This document shows positions 1 to 6,619 of a DNA stretch of 11,550 nt, in pieces. How positions within the stretch are numbered: position 1 is the stretch's first letter; every line of letters begins with the position of its first letter. Where the stretch lies: positions 1 to 11,550 of the forward strand of contig JAFGOB010000105.1 of assembly GCA_016926695.1 (NCBI GenBank), read 5' to 3'. The notes below the pieces were generated by a model, which saw nothing but the letters and a program-made list of their open reading frames with translations, had not been told where the DNA came from and did no database searches. Made by a program: the position numbers and the translations under genes. The stretch is from Dehalococcoidales bacterium. Lineage in GTDB: Bacteria; Chloroflexota; Dehalococcoidia; Dehalococcoidales; UBA3254.

Positions 1-182
1 CACTTTCCTCGCCCCTCTTCCATAATTCGCCGCAGCGAATAGGATAGCGGGTACCCACTGGGTGCTGAGGAATCAGAAGGTGAGGGGGCAATAAAGGTCT
101 ATTTTCTGGGTAATCTATGTGCCACAAACGAATTATCGCACAACAATTGGACTGGCTCTGGTGAGACGGGATAGTCAGGCAG
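1..182. other. Non-coding left edge, downstream of the radical SAM gene
   Basis: No convincing gene is visible on either strand. The first 13 bases (CACTTTCCTCGCC) recur exactly at 10781-10793, so the left edge carries a copy of a repeat also seen near the right end. A small GGGTACCC-type inverted sequence lies near 50-57 but has no T-tract after it in either direction, so I do not call a terminator. DUF2344 or RNase G/E genes, which often follow TIGR03960-type radical SAM genes, are not present here. Confidence 0.6.
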
Positions 183-2012
183 CTAACCCTTTTTCCCCAG
201 CCGTTCCCGGCAGGCAGGAAAAATGTTTTCATAGCCGCAGGCATGGCAGCCTTCGTAACGGCAATCGCCGGTCTCCTGCCCCTTCAGAGCCTTCTCGTAC
301 TCCCTCTTCAGAAAGGCTGGGGAAACGCCCGTTGAAATATGAGACCAGGGCAGTACCTCGTCCAGTCCGTGCTCCCTGTTGGCATAGAAAGCGGGGTCAA
401 TGCCGCATTCATTGAAAGCGCACAGCCAGTTTTCGAACACAAACTGGTCGCTCCAGGCATCGAAGCTACAGCCCAGTTGCCAGGCGCGATATATTACCCG
501 GCCGATGCGCCTGTCACCGCGTGAAACCACCGCCTCCAGCAGGCTGGCCCTGGGGTCCTGCCATGACAGCTTCAAGCCCCTCCTGGCCACCCCGCTTTTC
601 ACAATATCACGCTTGAAATTGATCTGTTCCTCTCTGTCCTGGGCGGCCCACTGGAAGGGAGTGTGAGGTTTAGGTACAAATGTAGACAGGCTGACGCCGA
701 TCCTGGCGCGGTTTCCCATGAACTCACGCCCGATGTTATGCACCTTGTCGATCAGGCTGACAATGCCGTGCACGTCTTCGCCGGTCTCGCCCGGCAGGCC
801 TATCATGAAATACAGCTTGAGAGTAGTCCAGCCGCGTTCGAAGGCAATAGCGGCTGTCTCCATCAGCGTGTCCTGCGGAATGCATTTGTTGATGACATGC
901 CTCAGTCTTTCGCTTCCGGCCTCGGGCGCGAAAGTCAGTCCTGTCTTGCGGCTCGATGACAGGGTCTCCATCAGCTTGATGGAAGAAGCCGCTATACGCA
1001 GGCTGGGCAGTGAAAAGGTGATATTGGGATAAAGCCTGGTAAGAGTTGCGACCAGCTTATCCAGGTCCGGGTAGTCCGATGTGCTCAATGAGACTAAAGA
1101 CATCTCGTCATATCCACAGTTTTCCAGTATTTGTCCGGCTGACCGGATAATTTCATCCTGGGGTCTTTCACGCACGGGACGGTATATCGCGCTGGCCTGG
1201 CAAAAACGGCAGCCACGCGAACATCCGCGCTGTATCTCTATAGCCGCCCTGTCCTGGACCACCTCCACGAAAGGGACTATCGGCTTGAGGGGCGGCGGCG
1301 GCAGACGGTCGACCAAACGGCGGTTGATCACCGTCCCGGCTTCAGTTGCAACAGGAATAATGCCTTTGATAAGACCGTCATCCCGGTATTCCACCCGGTA
1401 AAAAGAGGGCACGTAAATACCTTCGATTTTGGCGGCTTCTCTCAGCAAGTCCGCCTTTTCGGCCCCGCTTTTCTTCCAGGCGCGGAAGACCTCGATGAAA
1501 TCGGCCAGGAGTTCCTCCGCTTCTCCGATAACGAAAAGATCGAAAAAGTCGGCCACAGGCTCAGGATTAAGAGTGCCGCTGCCCCCGGCAATCACCAGGG
1601 GGTGAGACTCGTCACGCCCGGCTGCCAGCACGGGGATCCCGGCCAGGTCCAGCATATTAAGCACATTGGTATAGCAAAGCTCGTATCCCAGCGAAAAGCC
1701 TATGATATCGAATTCCTTTAAAGGCCGTTTGGACTCCAGGGCGTAGAGCGGGATTTCAGCGGCGCGCAGGGCTTTTTCCATATCCTTCCAGGGAGCGTAG
1801 ACCCTCTCAGCCAGGACATCCGGCATAGCGTTAAGTATTTCGTACAGAATGGGGACGGCCATGTTGGACATGCCGATATCGTACAGGTCGGGATAGCTGA
1901 TGGCGAATTTGATATCCGTACTGCTCCAGTCCTTGGTGATGCTATGCCATTCTCCGCCGGTATAGCGGGCGGGCTTGCCGACCTGAAACAATATATCATC
2001 CAGCCGGTTCAT
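183..2012 (-). CDS. TIGR03960-type B12-binding-domain radical SAM protein
   Basis: A 609-residue cytosolic iron-sulfur enzyme. The [4Fe-4S] motif is C264-x3-C268-x2-C271 (CSRGCRFC), preceded by EIQRG. The N-terminal ~200 residues resemble a cobalamin-binding-like Rossmann domain, with segments such as IIGFSLGYELCYTN and VIAGGSG. The C-terminus has a second cysteine cluster (C584, C589, C592, C601; CxxxxCxxCG), typical of this family, whose substrate is unknown. Related fused or adjacent DUF2344 proteins have been linked to RNA modification, but nothing here shows that. The ATG at 2012 is preceded by GGTGGAG with a 6-nt spacer. A GTG at 2024 in the same frame has no comparable site, so I prefer 2012. 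The start lies inside the upstream hydrolase gene (17-bp overlap), indicating co-transcription and probable translational coupling. Confidence 0.88.
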   Translation of the reverse strand: MNRLDDILFQVGKPARYTGGEWHSITKDWSSTDIKFAISYPDLYDIGMSNMAVPILYEILNAMPDVLAERVYAPWKDMEKALRAAEIPLYALESKRPLKEFDIIGFSLGYELCYTNVLNMLDLAGIPVLAAGRDESHPLVIAGGSGTLNPEPVADFFDLFVIGEAEELLADFIEVFRAWKKSGAEKADLLREAAKIEGIYVPSFYRVEYRDDGLIKGIIPVATEAGTVINRRLVDRLPPPPLKPIVPFVEVVQDRAAIEIQRGCSRGCRFCQASAIYRPVRERPQDEIIRSAGQILENCGYDEMSLVSLSTSDYPDLDKLVATLTRLYPNITFSLPSLRIAASSIKLMETLSSSRKTGLTFAPEAGSERLRHVINKCIPQDTLMETAAIAFERGWTTLKLYFMIGLPGETGEDVHGIVSLIDKVHNIGREFMGNRARIGVSLSTFVPKPHTPFQWAAQDREEQINFKRDIVKSGVARRGLKLSWQDPRASLLEAVVSRGDRRIGRVIYRAWQLGCSFDAWSDQFVFENWLCAFNECGIDPAFYANREHGLDEVLPWSHISTGVSPAFLKREYEKALKGQETGDCRYEGCHACGYENIFPACRERLGKKG

Positions 2013-2799
2013 GCACTGCTCCACCGTGATGTTCCGTCATCCTGTCCAGGTCAAAGACCATACCGTCCCTGGCGGCAACAACACGGACGCCTGTCCTGGA
2101 GGACAGATCTTCTGCCACTTCCCACGGATGGGCTTTCCAGATACCCATACCGAAATGGGTCAATATCGCTATCCCGGGTTTTATCCCGTTGATAATCCGT
2201 TCGGCATCACAGGTCGCCATATGGGCGATGCCGTCCCTGGGATGGGTAAAAACAAGGCTGATTATAATCACATCGCTGTTCTTGTAGCTTTCAATCAGCC
2301 CGTCAAAATAGCGGCTGTCCACGATGTAAGAAAAACTACGCTGGCCGTACTGGAATTTGAGCCCGTAGGTCTCTACCGGATGAATATGCCTGACAGGGGT
2401 TGAGAAAACGACATCGTCTACGGAATAAGATTGGCCCTCTTTCAATATTTCCAGCCCATCAAGGTAATCTATCAGGTACGAATAAAGCACGGGCTCCCTG
2501 CCCAGGGCATCGGCAGGAAGGAATACCAGGCCATGCTGGGAAAATCCGCCCTGTGTCATGGCTTCCACCATGATATTCATATCCCCGGAATGGTCGAGGT
2601 GACGGTGGGTGAGAATGATAGCCTTGAGCCGCTCAGGCTTGAAGTTACGGCTAGCTGACTGGACGATACATCCAGGACCCGGGTCTACCAGAATTTGAGT
2701 GCCGTCCAGGTTCAGCCACATTCCGCCTGAAGCCTGGACCTGGTTAGCTACCATAAACCTGGCGCCGGCCGTTCCCAGAAATGTAATCGTATTCTCCAT
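1996..2799 (-). CDS. Metallo-beta-lactamase-fold hydrolase
   Basis: A 267-residue soluble hydrolase with the binuclear-metal motif THRHLDHSGD (HxHxDH), about residues 64-73. Further histidines of the fold lie in RHIHPVETYG, in THPRDGIAH and in ILTHFGMG near the C-terminus. The N-terminus ENTITFLGTAGARF is the usual first beta strand of this family, which supports the ATG at 2799. A TTG at 2811 would overlap the predicted -10 box and is unlikely. No Shine-Dalgarno site precedes the ATG, and the promoter is about 11 nt upstream, so a leaderless mRNA is inferred. It is the first gene of a two-gene unit with the radical SAM protein. The substrate cannot be read from sequence; ribonuclease-Z-like, glyoxalase-like and phosphodiesterase activities are all possible. 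TTHxHxDH-type RNase J features are absent. Confidence 0.85.
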   Translation of the reverse strand: MENTITFLGTAGARFMVANQVQASGGMWLNLDGTQILVDPGPGCIVQSASRNFKPERLKAIILTHRHLDHSGDMNIMVEAMTQGGFSQHGLVFLPADALGREPVLYSYLIDYLDGLEILKEGQSYSVDDVVFSTPVRHIHPVETYGLKFQYGQRSFSYIVDSRYFDGLIESYKNSDVIIISLVFTHPRDGIAHMATCDAERIINGIKPGIAILTHFGMGIWKAHPWEVAEDLSSRTGVRVVAARDGMVFDLDRMTEHHGGAVHEPAG

Positions 2800-2810
2800 T
2801 ACCAATTTCA

Positions 2811-2839
2811 ACTATAAACTAAAGGTGACTATTTTACAA
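2811..2839 (-). promoter_or_regulatory. Sigma70-type promoter for the hydrolase/radical SAM unit
   Basis: Read on the minus strand, TTGTAA (2839-2834) is followed by a 17-bp spacer and TATAGT (2816-2811), which matches the consensus -10 at 5 of 6 bases. The gene's ATG begins 11 nt after the -10. Transcription should therefore start within about 5 nt of the start codon. This fits the absence of a Shine-Dalgarno site. Confidence 0.55.
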
Positions 2840-2904
2840 TTCCGCACCTGACGATAATCATATAGAAATTTATAATGAAAGCCCAATATTATGCGAGCGA
2901 ATAT

Positions 2905-2932
2905 TTGACGGTAGTCATCATCTGATGATAAC
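2905..2932 (+). promoter_or_regulatory. Sigma70-type promoter for the DUF364/FmdE leader
   Basis: TTGACG (2905-2910), a 16-bp spacer and GATAAC (2927-2932) form a plausible promoter on the plus strand. It is back-to-back with the hydrolase promoter, about 65 bp away. Transcription would start near 2940 and give a leader of about 390 nt before the DUF364 start codon. The -10 box is only a 4-of-6 match. Confidence 0.5.
2914..2932. promoter_or_regulatory. Near-perfect palindrome in promoter spacer, possible operator
   Basis: GTCATCATC, a single central T, then GATGATAAC form a 19-bp palindrome with one mismatched pair per arm. It covers the spacer and -10 box of the plus-strand promoter. That position suits a dimeric repressor, which could also affect the divergent promoter. 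No candidate regulator gene is in the window, so the role is inference. Confidence 0.4.
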
Positions 2933-2939
2933 ATAAGGT

Positions 2940-3114
2940 TTAGTTCTCCGGAGCTGTTTGACCTAAAGAGAAATCCACGGCAAACAGCCGGTATCCCGAT
3001 GATTGTCGGGATCAACGGCAACGCTGGAAACGGCCTTGCTTCCCGGCTTGGAAAGGAGAAGAGATGGCCACATCAGAGCAACCAGCGCTTCCTTTTCCGG
3101 GGAGGCGTTTTTTT
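2940..3114 (+). promoter_or_regulatory. Structured 5' leader, domain 1, ending in intrinsic terminator
   Basis: The predicted transcript begins with a perfect 8-bp hairpin, GCTGTTTG (2953-2960) with CAAACAGC (2981-2988) and a 20-nt loop. A perfect 7-bp hairpin follows, ATCCCGA (2993-2999) with TCGGGAT (3006-3012). The terminator hairpin at 3086-3107 closes the domain. GGAAAGGAG (3050-3058) can pair, with one bulge, with 3089-3098, which contains most of the terminator's 5' arm, so it is a candidate antiterminator. This is the arrangement of a transcription-attenuating riboswitch or protein-controlled attenuator. I could not match it to a known class. An apparent 119-codon reading frame running across it (2999-3358) is judged spurious. 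Confidence 0.5.
3086..3114 (+). terminator. Intrinsic terminator inside the DUF364 leader
   Basis: CGCTTCC (3086-3092) pairs with GGAGGCG (3101-3107), seven pairs including one G-U, around an 8-nt loop. Seven T residues follow immediately (3108-3114). It lies about 215 bp upstream of the next start codon and after no gene on this strand. Its likely job is conditional attenuation rather than operon-end termination. Confidence 0.7.
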
Positions 3115-3137
3115 ATTCCTTTCGGACATATTTTCCG

Positions 3138-3250
3138 TACAGGACGACCGCCTTTATTCACACGGGACCGCCGGGTTTTTATCCCGGGAATGGACTGCTG
3201 AGGGCCAAGAGCTGCGGATCGACCCCGTAATTCCATTACCGTTTCCTGTA
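3138..3250 (+). promoter_or_regulatory. Structured 5' leader, domain 2 (riboswitch-like)
   Basis: Nested pairings are visible. TACAGGA (3138-3144) pairs with TCCTGTA (3244-3250) as a closing stem. ACGGG (3162-3166) pairs with CCCGT (3224-3228) inside it. CCGGG (3171-3175) pairs with CCCGG (3183-3187) as a stem-loop. AATGGA (3189-3194) could also pair with TCCATT (3232-3237), which would make a pseudoknot. The downstream DUF364 and FmdE genes suggest a molybdenum/tungsten-cofactor sensor, and the ACCGCCGG...GGGAA core is reminiscent of that class. This is from memory and not verified. It could instead be an unclassified RNA. Confidence 0.4.
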
Positions 3251-3330
3251 GAAAGCATACAGGCGAAAAATACATCATACCGCTTCAATGAGACGGTTAT
3301 GAAATTCTACAAGAGGAGTGGACAACCAAT

Positions 3331-4083
3331 ATGGACGATACAATTCAGCAAAAAATAATTGACTACCTGAAACCCGTATCCGGAGGGCTGTACTCCGCAG
3401 ACGTTAGAATAGGACTCGGCTACACCAGTGTACGGCTGAATAACGGCAATCTCGGCCTGGCATGGACAGCCCGGAGCGTTTCCGAAAGCTGTACCCATCA
3501 GAAAAGGGCCGGAACCCTGGCCGGGAGTACCGCTCAGGAGCTCCTGGAGATGCTTATAGCCGACGGTAACCCTCTGGCAAGATCTATAGGGCTGGCGACA
3601 GCCAACGCCCTGGCGGCAGGACTTCCGCATCCTGAGTCCACCAGTGAAGACACCCTGGATATTGTGAATATCCAGTCATCGGACCGTGTCGTAATGGTCG
3701 GATTCTTCGGCCCGCTGATTCCGGAATTGAAGAAGACAGGCTGCAAACTCGATATTCTCGAGCTGAAAACCGACAAACCGGGGACCATGTCGCCAGAGGA
3801 AGGGAAAGAATCGCTGGCCTCTTCCAGCGTAGCCGTTATCACGGCAACTTCCGTTATCACGGGTACGATAGATGAGCTGCTGGCAGGTCTCGGAAAGCCG
3901 CGGGCGGTTATCATCCTGGGTCCTTCATCCATCATGTGTCCCCCGGTTTTTTCCGGCACACCGGTTACTCATATCGGCGGCGCCTGGGTACTGGACGCAC
4001 AGGCTGTTGAACGGATCGTTTCCGAAGGCGGAGGGACCATGATCCTTAAGAAATATCTGGATTTTGAAACGGTCTGTCTCTAG
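3331..4083 (+). CDS. DUF4213/DUF364 domain protein (putative heavy-metal chelation family)
   Basis: A 250-residue soluble protein. The N-terminal half has the family's IGLGYTSVRLNNGNLGLAW segment (residues 27-45). The C-terminal Rossmann-like half has VGFFGPLI (123-130), ATSVITGTIDELL (172-184), LGPSSIMCPPVF (196-207) and GGAWVLD (216-222). Family members are predicted to bind or handle metal ions. They are often found near Mo/W, iron or corrinoid genes, but no reaction is established. Length is normal for the family. AGGAG (3314-3318) is 12 nt from the ATG, a rather long spacing, but there is no better start nearby. The FmdE-like gene follows after 97 bp, a gap containing a CTCAGG (4136-4141)/CCTGAG (4151-4156) hairpin without a T-tract, so both are probably on one transcript. 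Expression is probably controlled by the attenuator-like leader. Confidence 0.82.
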   Translation: MDDTIQQKIIDYLKPVSGGLYSADVRIGLGYTSVRLNNGNLGLAWTARSVSESCTHQKRAGTLAGSTAQELLEMLIADGNPLARSIGLATANALAAGLPHPESTSEDTLDIVNIQSSDRVVMVGFFGPLIPELKKTGCKLDILELKTDKPGTMSPEEGKESLASSSVAVITATSVITGTIDELLAGLGKPRAVIILGPSSIMCPPVFSGTPVTHIGGAWVLDAQAVERIVSEGGGTMILKKYLDFETVCL

Positions 4084-4180
4084 CACCAGCGAGAATTCAG
4101 GCCTTTGAACTCAGGGATGCACTTCGGGATGCGGACTCAGGTCTGGCTATCCTGAGATTAATACAGCGGGGGAGAAATTA

Positions 4181-4765
4181 ATGACGAAAATTGCTTCTTA
4201 TACATTCGAAGAATATTTGCAGAAAGTCCGGGCCTTTCACGGCAATACCGCTCCCGGTGTCGTTCTGGGCGGGATCATGGTGGATACAGTCCGTCAAAAG
4301 TTACCTGAAAATATACTGTTCGATGCGATTTCCGAGACTGATAAATGCCTGCCGGACGCCATTCAGATACTCACACCCTGCACCATCGGAAACGGATGGA
4401 TGAGGATCATGAATTCGGGGCGTTTTGCACTTTGCCTGTATGACAAGCTGTCCGGCGACGGATTCAGAGTGTACATCGACACGGAAAAGATCAAGAAATT
4501 TCCGGATATCAACGACTGGTTTTTCGTGCTGAAACCCAAAGCGGAACAGGATAAAGGACTTATCCTGGCCGGGCTGGAACAGCATGGCAGGGAGATATTA
4601 AGCATCAATCATGTAAAGGTAAACCTGGAGTCGCTCTCCTCGAAATACGAAGGTGAATACGCTGTCTGCCGGTTATGTAAAGAATCGTTTCCCGCTAACG
4701 ATCTGGGCGTATGCCTGGTCTGCCAGGGAAAACAATCCTATTGTGAACTAAAAAAGGGCACTTAG
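4181..4765 (+). CDS. FmdE-family protein with C-terminal zinc ribbon
   Basis: A 194-residue protein related to FmdE, the 'formylmethanofuran dehydrogenase subunit E' family. The family is associated with molybdenum/tungsten enzymes and also occurs in many non-methanogens. Residues 54-70 (DKCLPDAIQILTPCTIG) match the family core. The zinc ribbon is C163-x2-C166 and C178-x2-C181. The usual N-terminal FHGHxCPG motif reads FHGNTAPG here (19-26). A histidine and a cysteine are therefore replaced, and any ligand bound there would be held differently. GGAG with a 6-nt spacer precedes the ATG. It follows the DUF364 gene on the same strand, and a shared metal- or cofactor-related role is inferred. True formylmethanofuran dehydrogenase function is unlikely because no fwd/fmd genes are present. 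Confidence 0.8.
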   Translation: MTKIASYTFEEYLQKVRAFHGNTAPGVVLGGIMVDTVRQKLPENILFDAISETDKCLPDAIQILTPCTIGNGWMRIMNSGRFALCLYDKLSGDGFRVYIDTEKIKKFPDINDWFFVLKPKAEQDKGLILAGLEQHGREILSINHVKVNLESLSSKYEGEYAVCRLCKESFPANDLGVCLVCQGKQSYCELKKGT

Positions 4766-4864
4766 AACAGAACTATATAAAATGTCACGATTTTTTGCGC
4801 ATGGCGAAGCCTGGTTGAGCCGCAAGCGAGCACCTTTTCTACTTTACTACCTTGCGCAGCTTGT

Positions 4865-4879
4865 CCGACAACATGTCGG
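4865..4879. other. Perfect short hairpin between the FmdE-like and HIT genes
   Basis: CCGACA, a 3-nt loop ACA, then TGTCGG form a 6-bp stem, with some further pairing possible through flanking CGCAGC/GCTGGCG. No T-tract follows, so it is not a standard intrinsic terminator. It may be a processing site, a protein site, or nothing. The rest of 4766-4965 shows no gene. Confidence 0.3.
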
Positions 4880-4965
4880 CTGGCGACGTCCAGGCTGAGA
4901 CAATACTCATTATAATGCGATGAATAGTCTCGTCACACATAATTATTCATTGCTGGTTATCCCCT

Positions 4966-4994
4966 TTGACGTCCGCTTCACAGACGGTTACAAT
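4966..4994 (+). promoter_or_regulatory. Strong sigma70-type promoter for HIT/M24 unit
   Basis: TTGACG (4966-4971), a 17-bp spacer and TACAAT (4989-4994) match consensus at 5 of 6 bases in each box with ideal spacing. Transcription would start near 5001, giving a leader of about 25 nt that contains the AAGGAG ribosome site at 5015-5020. Confidence 0.75.
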
Positions 4995-5026
4995 ATCAGA
5001 TAGTTTAATCCACCAAGGAGTTCAAG

Positions 5027-5500
5027 GTGAGACGAATCTGGGCGCCCTGGCGTATAGAATATATCCGTACACCCGGCCCTTCAGGCTGCATCTTCTGCGA
5101 TAAGCCGTCCGAAAACAAAGACACGGAGAACAGGCTACTTTACCGGGGGAAATACAACTTCGTCATCATGAATGCCTATCCCTATAATCCCGGACATATG
5201 ATGGTGGTCCCCTACCGTCATCTCGGCAAGCCGGAAGACCTGACTGCCGAGGAACGCAACGAGCACTACGAAACGGTGGTCCGTTCCGTGGCTGTCCTGC
5301 GGGCTGTAACAGGAACTGACAATTTCAATACCGGCATGAACCTGGGTCACGTGGCAGGGGCAGGCGTCGCCGACCACATCCATACCCACATCGTGCCTCG
5401 CTGGAACGGGGACAACAACTTCATGCCTGTCATCGGTGAAACTCGGGTTATATCCGAGTCAATGGAAGATATCTATCTGAGGTTAAAAGAGAAATTTTAA
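5027..5500 (+). CDS. HIT-family protein, Ap4A phosphorylase-like
   Basis: A 157-residue soluble nucleotide-binding protein of the histidine triad superfamily. The catalytic triad HIHTHIV is H117, H119, H121, followed by PRWNGDNNF. An N-terminal CIFC pair (C21, C24) is of the zinc-site type found in many family members. The IWAPWRIEYI start and the NAYPYNPGHMMVVPYR segment resemble mycobacterial Ap4A phosphorylase (Rv2613c-like), so diadenosine polyphosphate or other nucleotide hydrolysis/phosphorolysis is the likely activity; a general HIT hydrolase is the alternative. The GTG start is chosen because AAGGAG sits exactly 6 nt upstream. It is the first gene after a strong promoter, and the M24 gene follows after 24 bp, so the two are probably co-transcribed. 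Confidence 0.9.
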   Translation: MRRIWAPWRIEYIRTPGPSGCIFCDKPSENKDTENRLLYRGKYNFVIMNAYPYNPGHMMVVPYRHLGKPEDLTAEERNEHYETVVRSVAVLRAVTGTDNFNTGMNLGHVAGAGVADHIHTHIVPRWNGDNNFMPVIGETRVISESMEDIYLRLKEKF

Positions 5501-5524
5501 AATACAGGCCGGGAGGGAAATATA

Positions 5525-6619
5525 ATGAGTATCTCAAAGGCTGAGTTCGACCGCCGCTATGGGGCGATTCGTGACTGGATGAAGTCCAACAGCGTAGACT
5601 GTATCGTGGTATCGGGAAAACCGGATAACTTTAACCGGGGGAATATTCGCTACCTGACCGGACTCGGGAACGGCGGCTACTGTCTTTTCCCTCCGGAAGG
5701 TCGCCCTGTTTTACTGGTCGGACGCAAGGCAGAGTTCTTAAGCCGTCCGGATTTACCTGTTGAGTTAAGCGAGCATCCCAATCCTCAAATCGGGATTATC
5801 AAGGGACTCAATCGTTATGATCAGGGTCACAGGATCGGGACGATAGGAATGGAGACCTCAGATCCCGTCTTGCTAGACCTGAAAGCCTCCCTGGGTAACA
5901 GGCTGATCGATGCCACACCGATTTTCTCGCAGCTCCGCCTGATCAAGAGTCCCGAAGAAATCGAGAAGATGAGGACAGCCGCCTGGATAGCCGACAAGGT
6001 CTTCTACATGGTCCAGGACCTCATCCGCCCCGGACTGAGCGATTTTGTCATATACGGGGAAGTCAAGAGACTGATCTACAGCCTGGGCTGCGAGTACTCC
6101 ATGGAGCTGATCGACGCCAACGGCGCACGTATGAATATGAAGTTTACTCCCGTGGGTGACACGCTCTCTGCCGACGGAACGCTTTTCATGGAGATCACTC
6201 CCGCCTATGACGGTTACTATGCCCAGCTCCCGGTCATTTTCCCGGTCGTATATCCCGCTCCTAACCTGAGGAAAATAGCCGCCGTATGGAAACAGGCCCT
6301 CCAGGCAGGTATAGACATGCTCAAACCCGGGACCAGGGTATCAGACCTTTGTAACGTCATGTGGAACAAAGTGAAGGAAGGGGGATACCTGTCACCCTTC
6401 AGACCGGGCCATGCGCTTGGACTGGATGCCATTGATTTCTGGTCCATCACCGACTCCAATGAAACAGTACTTCAGCCGGGCATGACCCTGGCGGTTCACC
6501 CCTGCGTGCTCCAGGAGATGGGCGGCGACGGCATCGGCATGGGATACACCTTTTTAATCACTGAAACGGGTGCGGAGAGGTTCAGCCGGGTAGACCTGTT
6601 CAAATTGTTCGAGAGATAA
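5525..6619 (+). CDS. M24 (aminopeptidase P/creatinase fold) protein lacking most metal ligands
   Basis: A 364-residue two-domain protein. The N-terminal creatinase-like domain (about 1-140) includes GNIRYLTGLGNGGY at 39-52. The C-terminal pita-bread domain runs to the end. In M24 metallopeptidases two metals are bound by D, D, H, E, E. By eye the equivalent positions here are E223 (FMEITP), Q234 (GYYAQLP), H296 (PGHALGL, kept), H325 (AVHPCV, where EPG is usual), and G or Y near 340-341. A standard dinuclear peptidase is therefore unlikely. A creatinase-like non-metal hydrolase, or a binding protein, fits better. GGGAGG precedes the ATG with suitable spacing. Length is normal and the frame is intact, so this looks like a maintained subfamily and not a pseudogene. 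The substrate is unknown. Confidence 0.85.
   Translation: MSISKAEFDRRYGAIRDWMKSNSVDCIVVSGKPDNFNRGNIRYLTGLGNGGYCLFPPEGRPVLLVGRKAEFLSRPDLPVELSEHPNPQIGIIKGLNRYDQGHRIGTIGMETSDPVLLDLKASLGNRLIDATPIFSQLRLIKSPEEIEKMRTAAWIADKVFYMVQDLIRPGLSDFVIYGEVKRLIYSLGCEYSMELIDANGARMNMKFTPVGDTLSADGTLFMEITPAYDGYYAQLPVIFPVVYPAPNLRKIAAVWKQALQAGIDMLKPGTRVSDLCNVMWNKVKEGGYLSPFRPGHALGLDAIDFWSITDSNETVLQPGMTLAVHPCVLQEMGGDGIGMGYTFLITETGAERFSRVDLFKLFER

Noticed and set aside
2013..2024. GTG start for the radical SAM gene
   Set aside because: The ATG at 2012 has GGTGGAG at the correct distance; the GTG does not.
3160..3190. Possible T-box antiterminator core (GGGACCGC)
   Set aside because: The conserved T-box 14-base core is not matched, no terminator follows it, and the downstream genes are not tRNA-synthetase or amino acid genes.
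2999..3358. 119-codon plus-strand reading frame before the DUF364 gene
   Set aside because: It runs through the terminator and the structured domain, has no ribosome site, overlaps the DUF364 start, and has no recognisable family.
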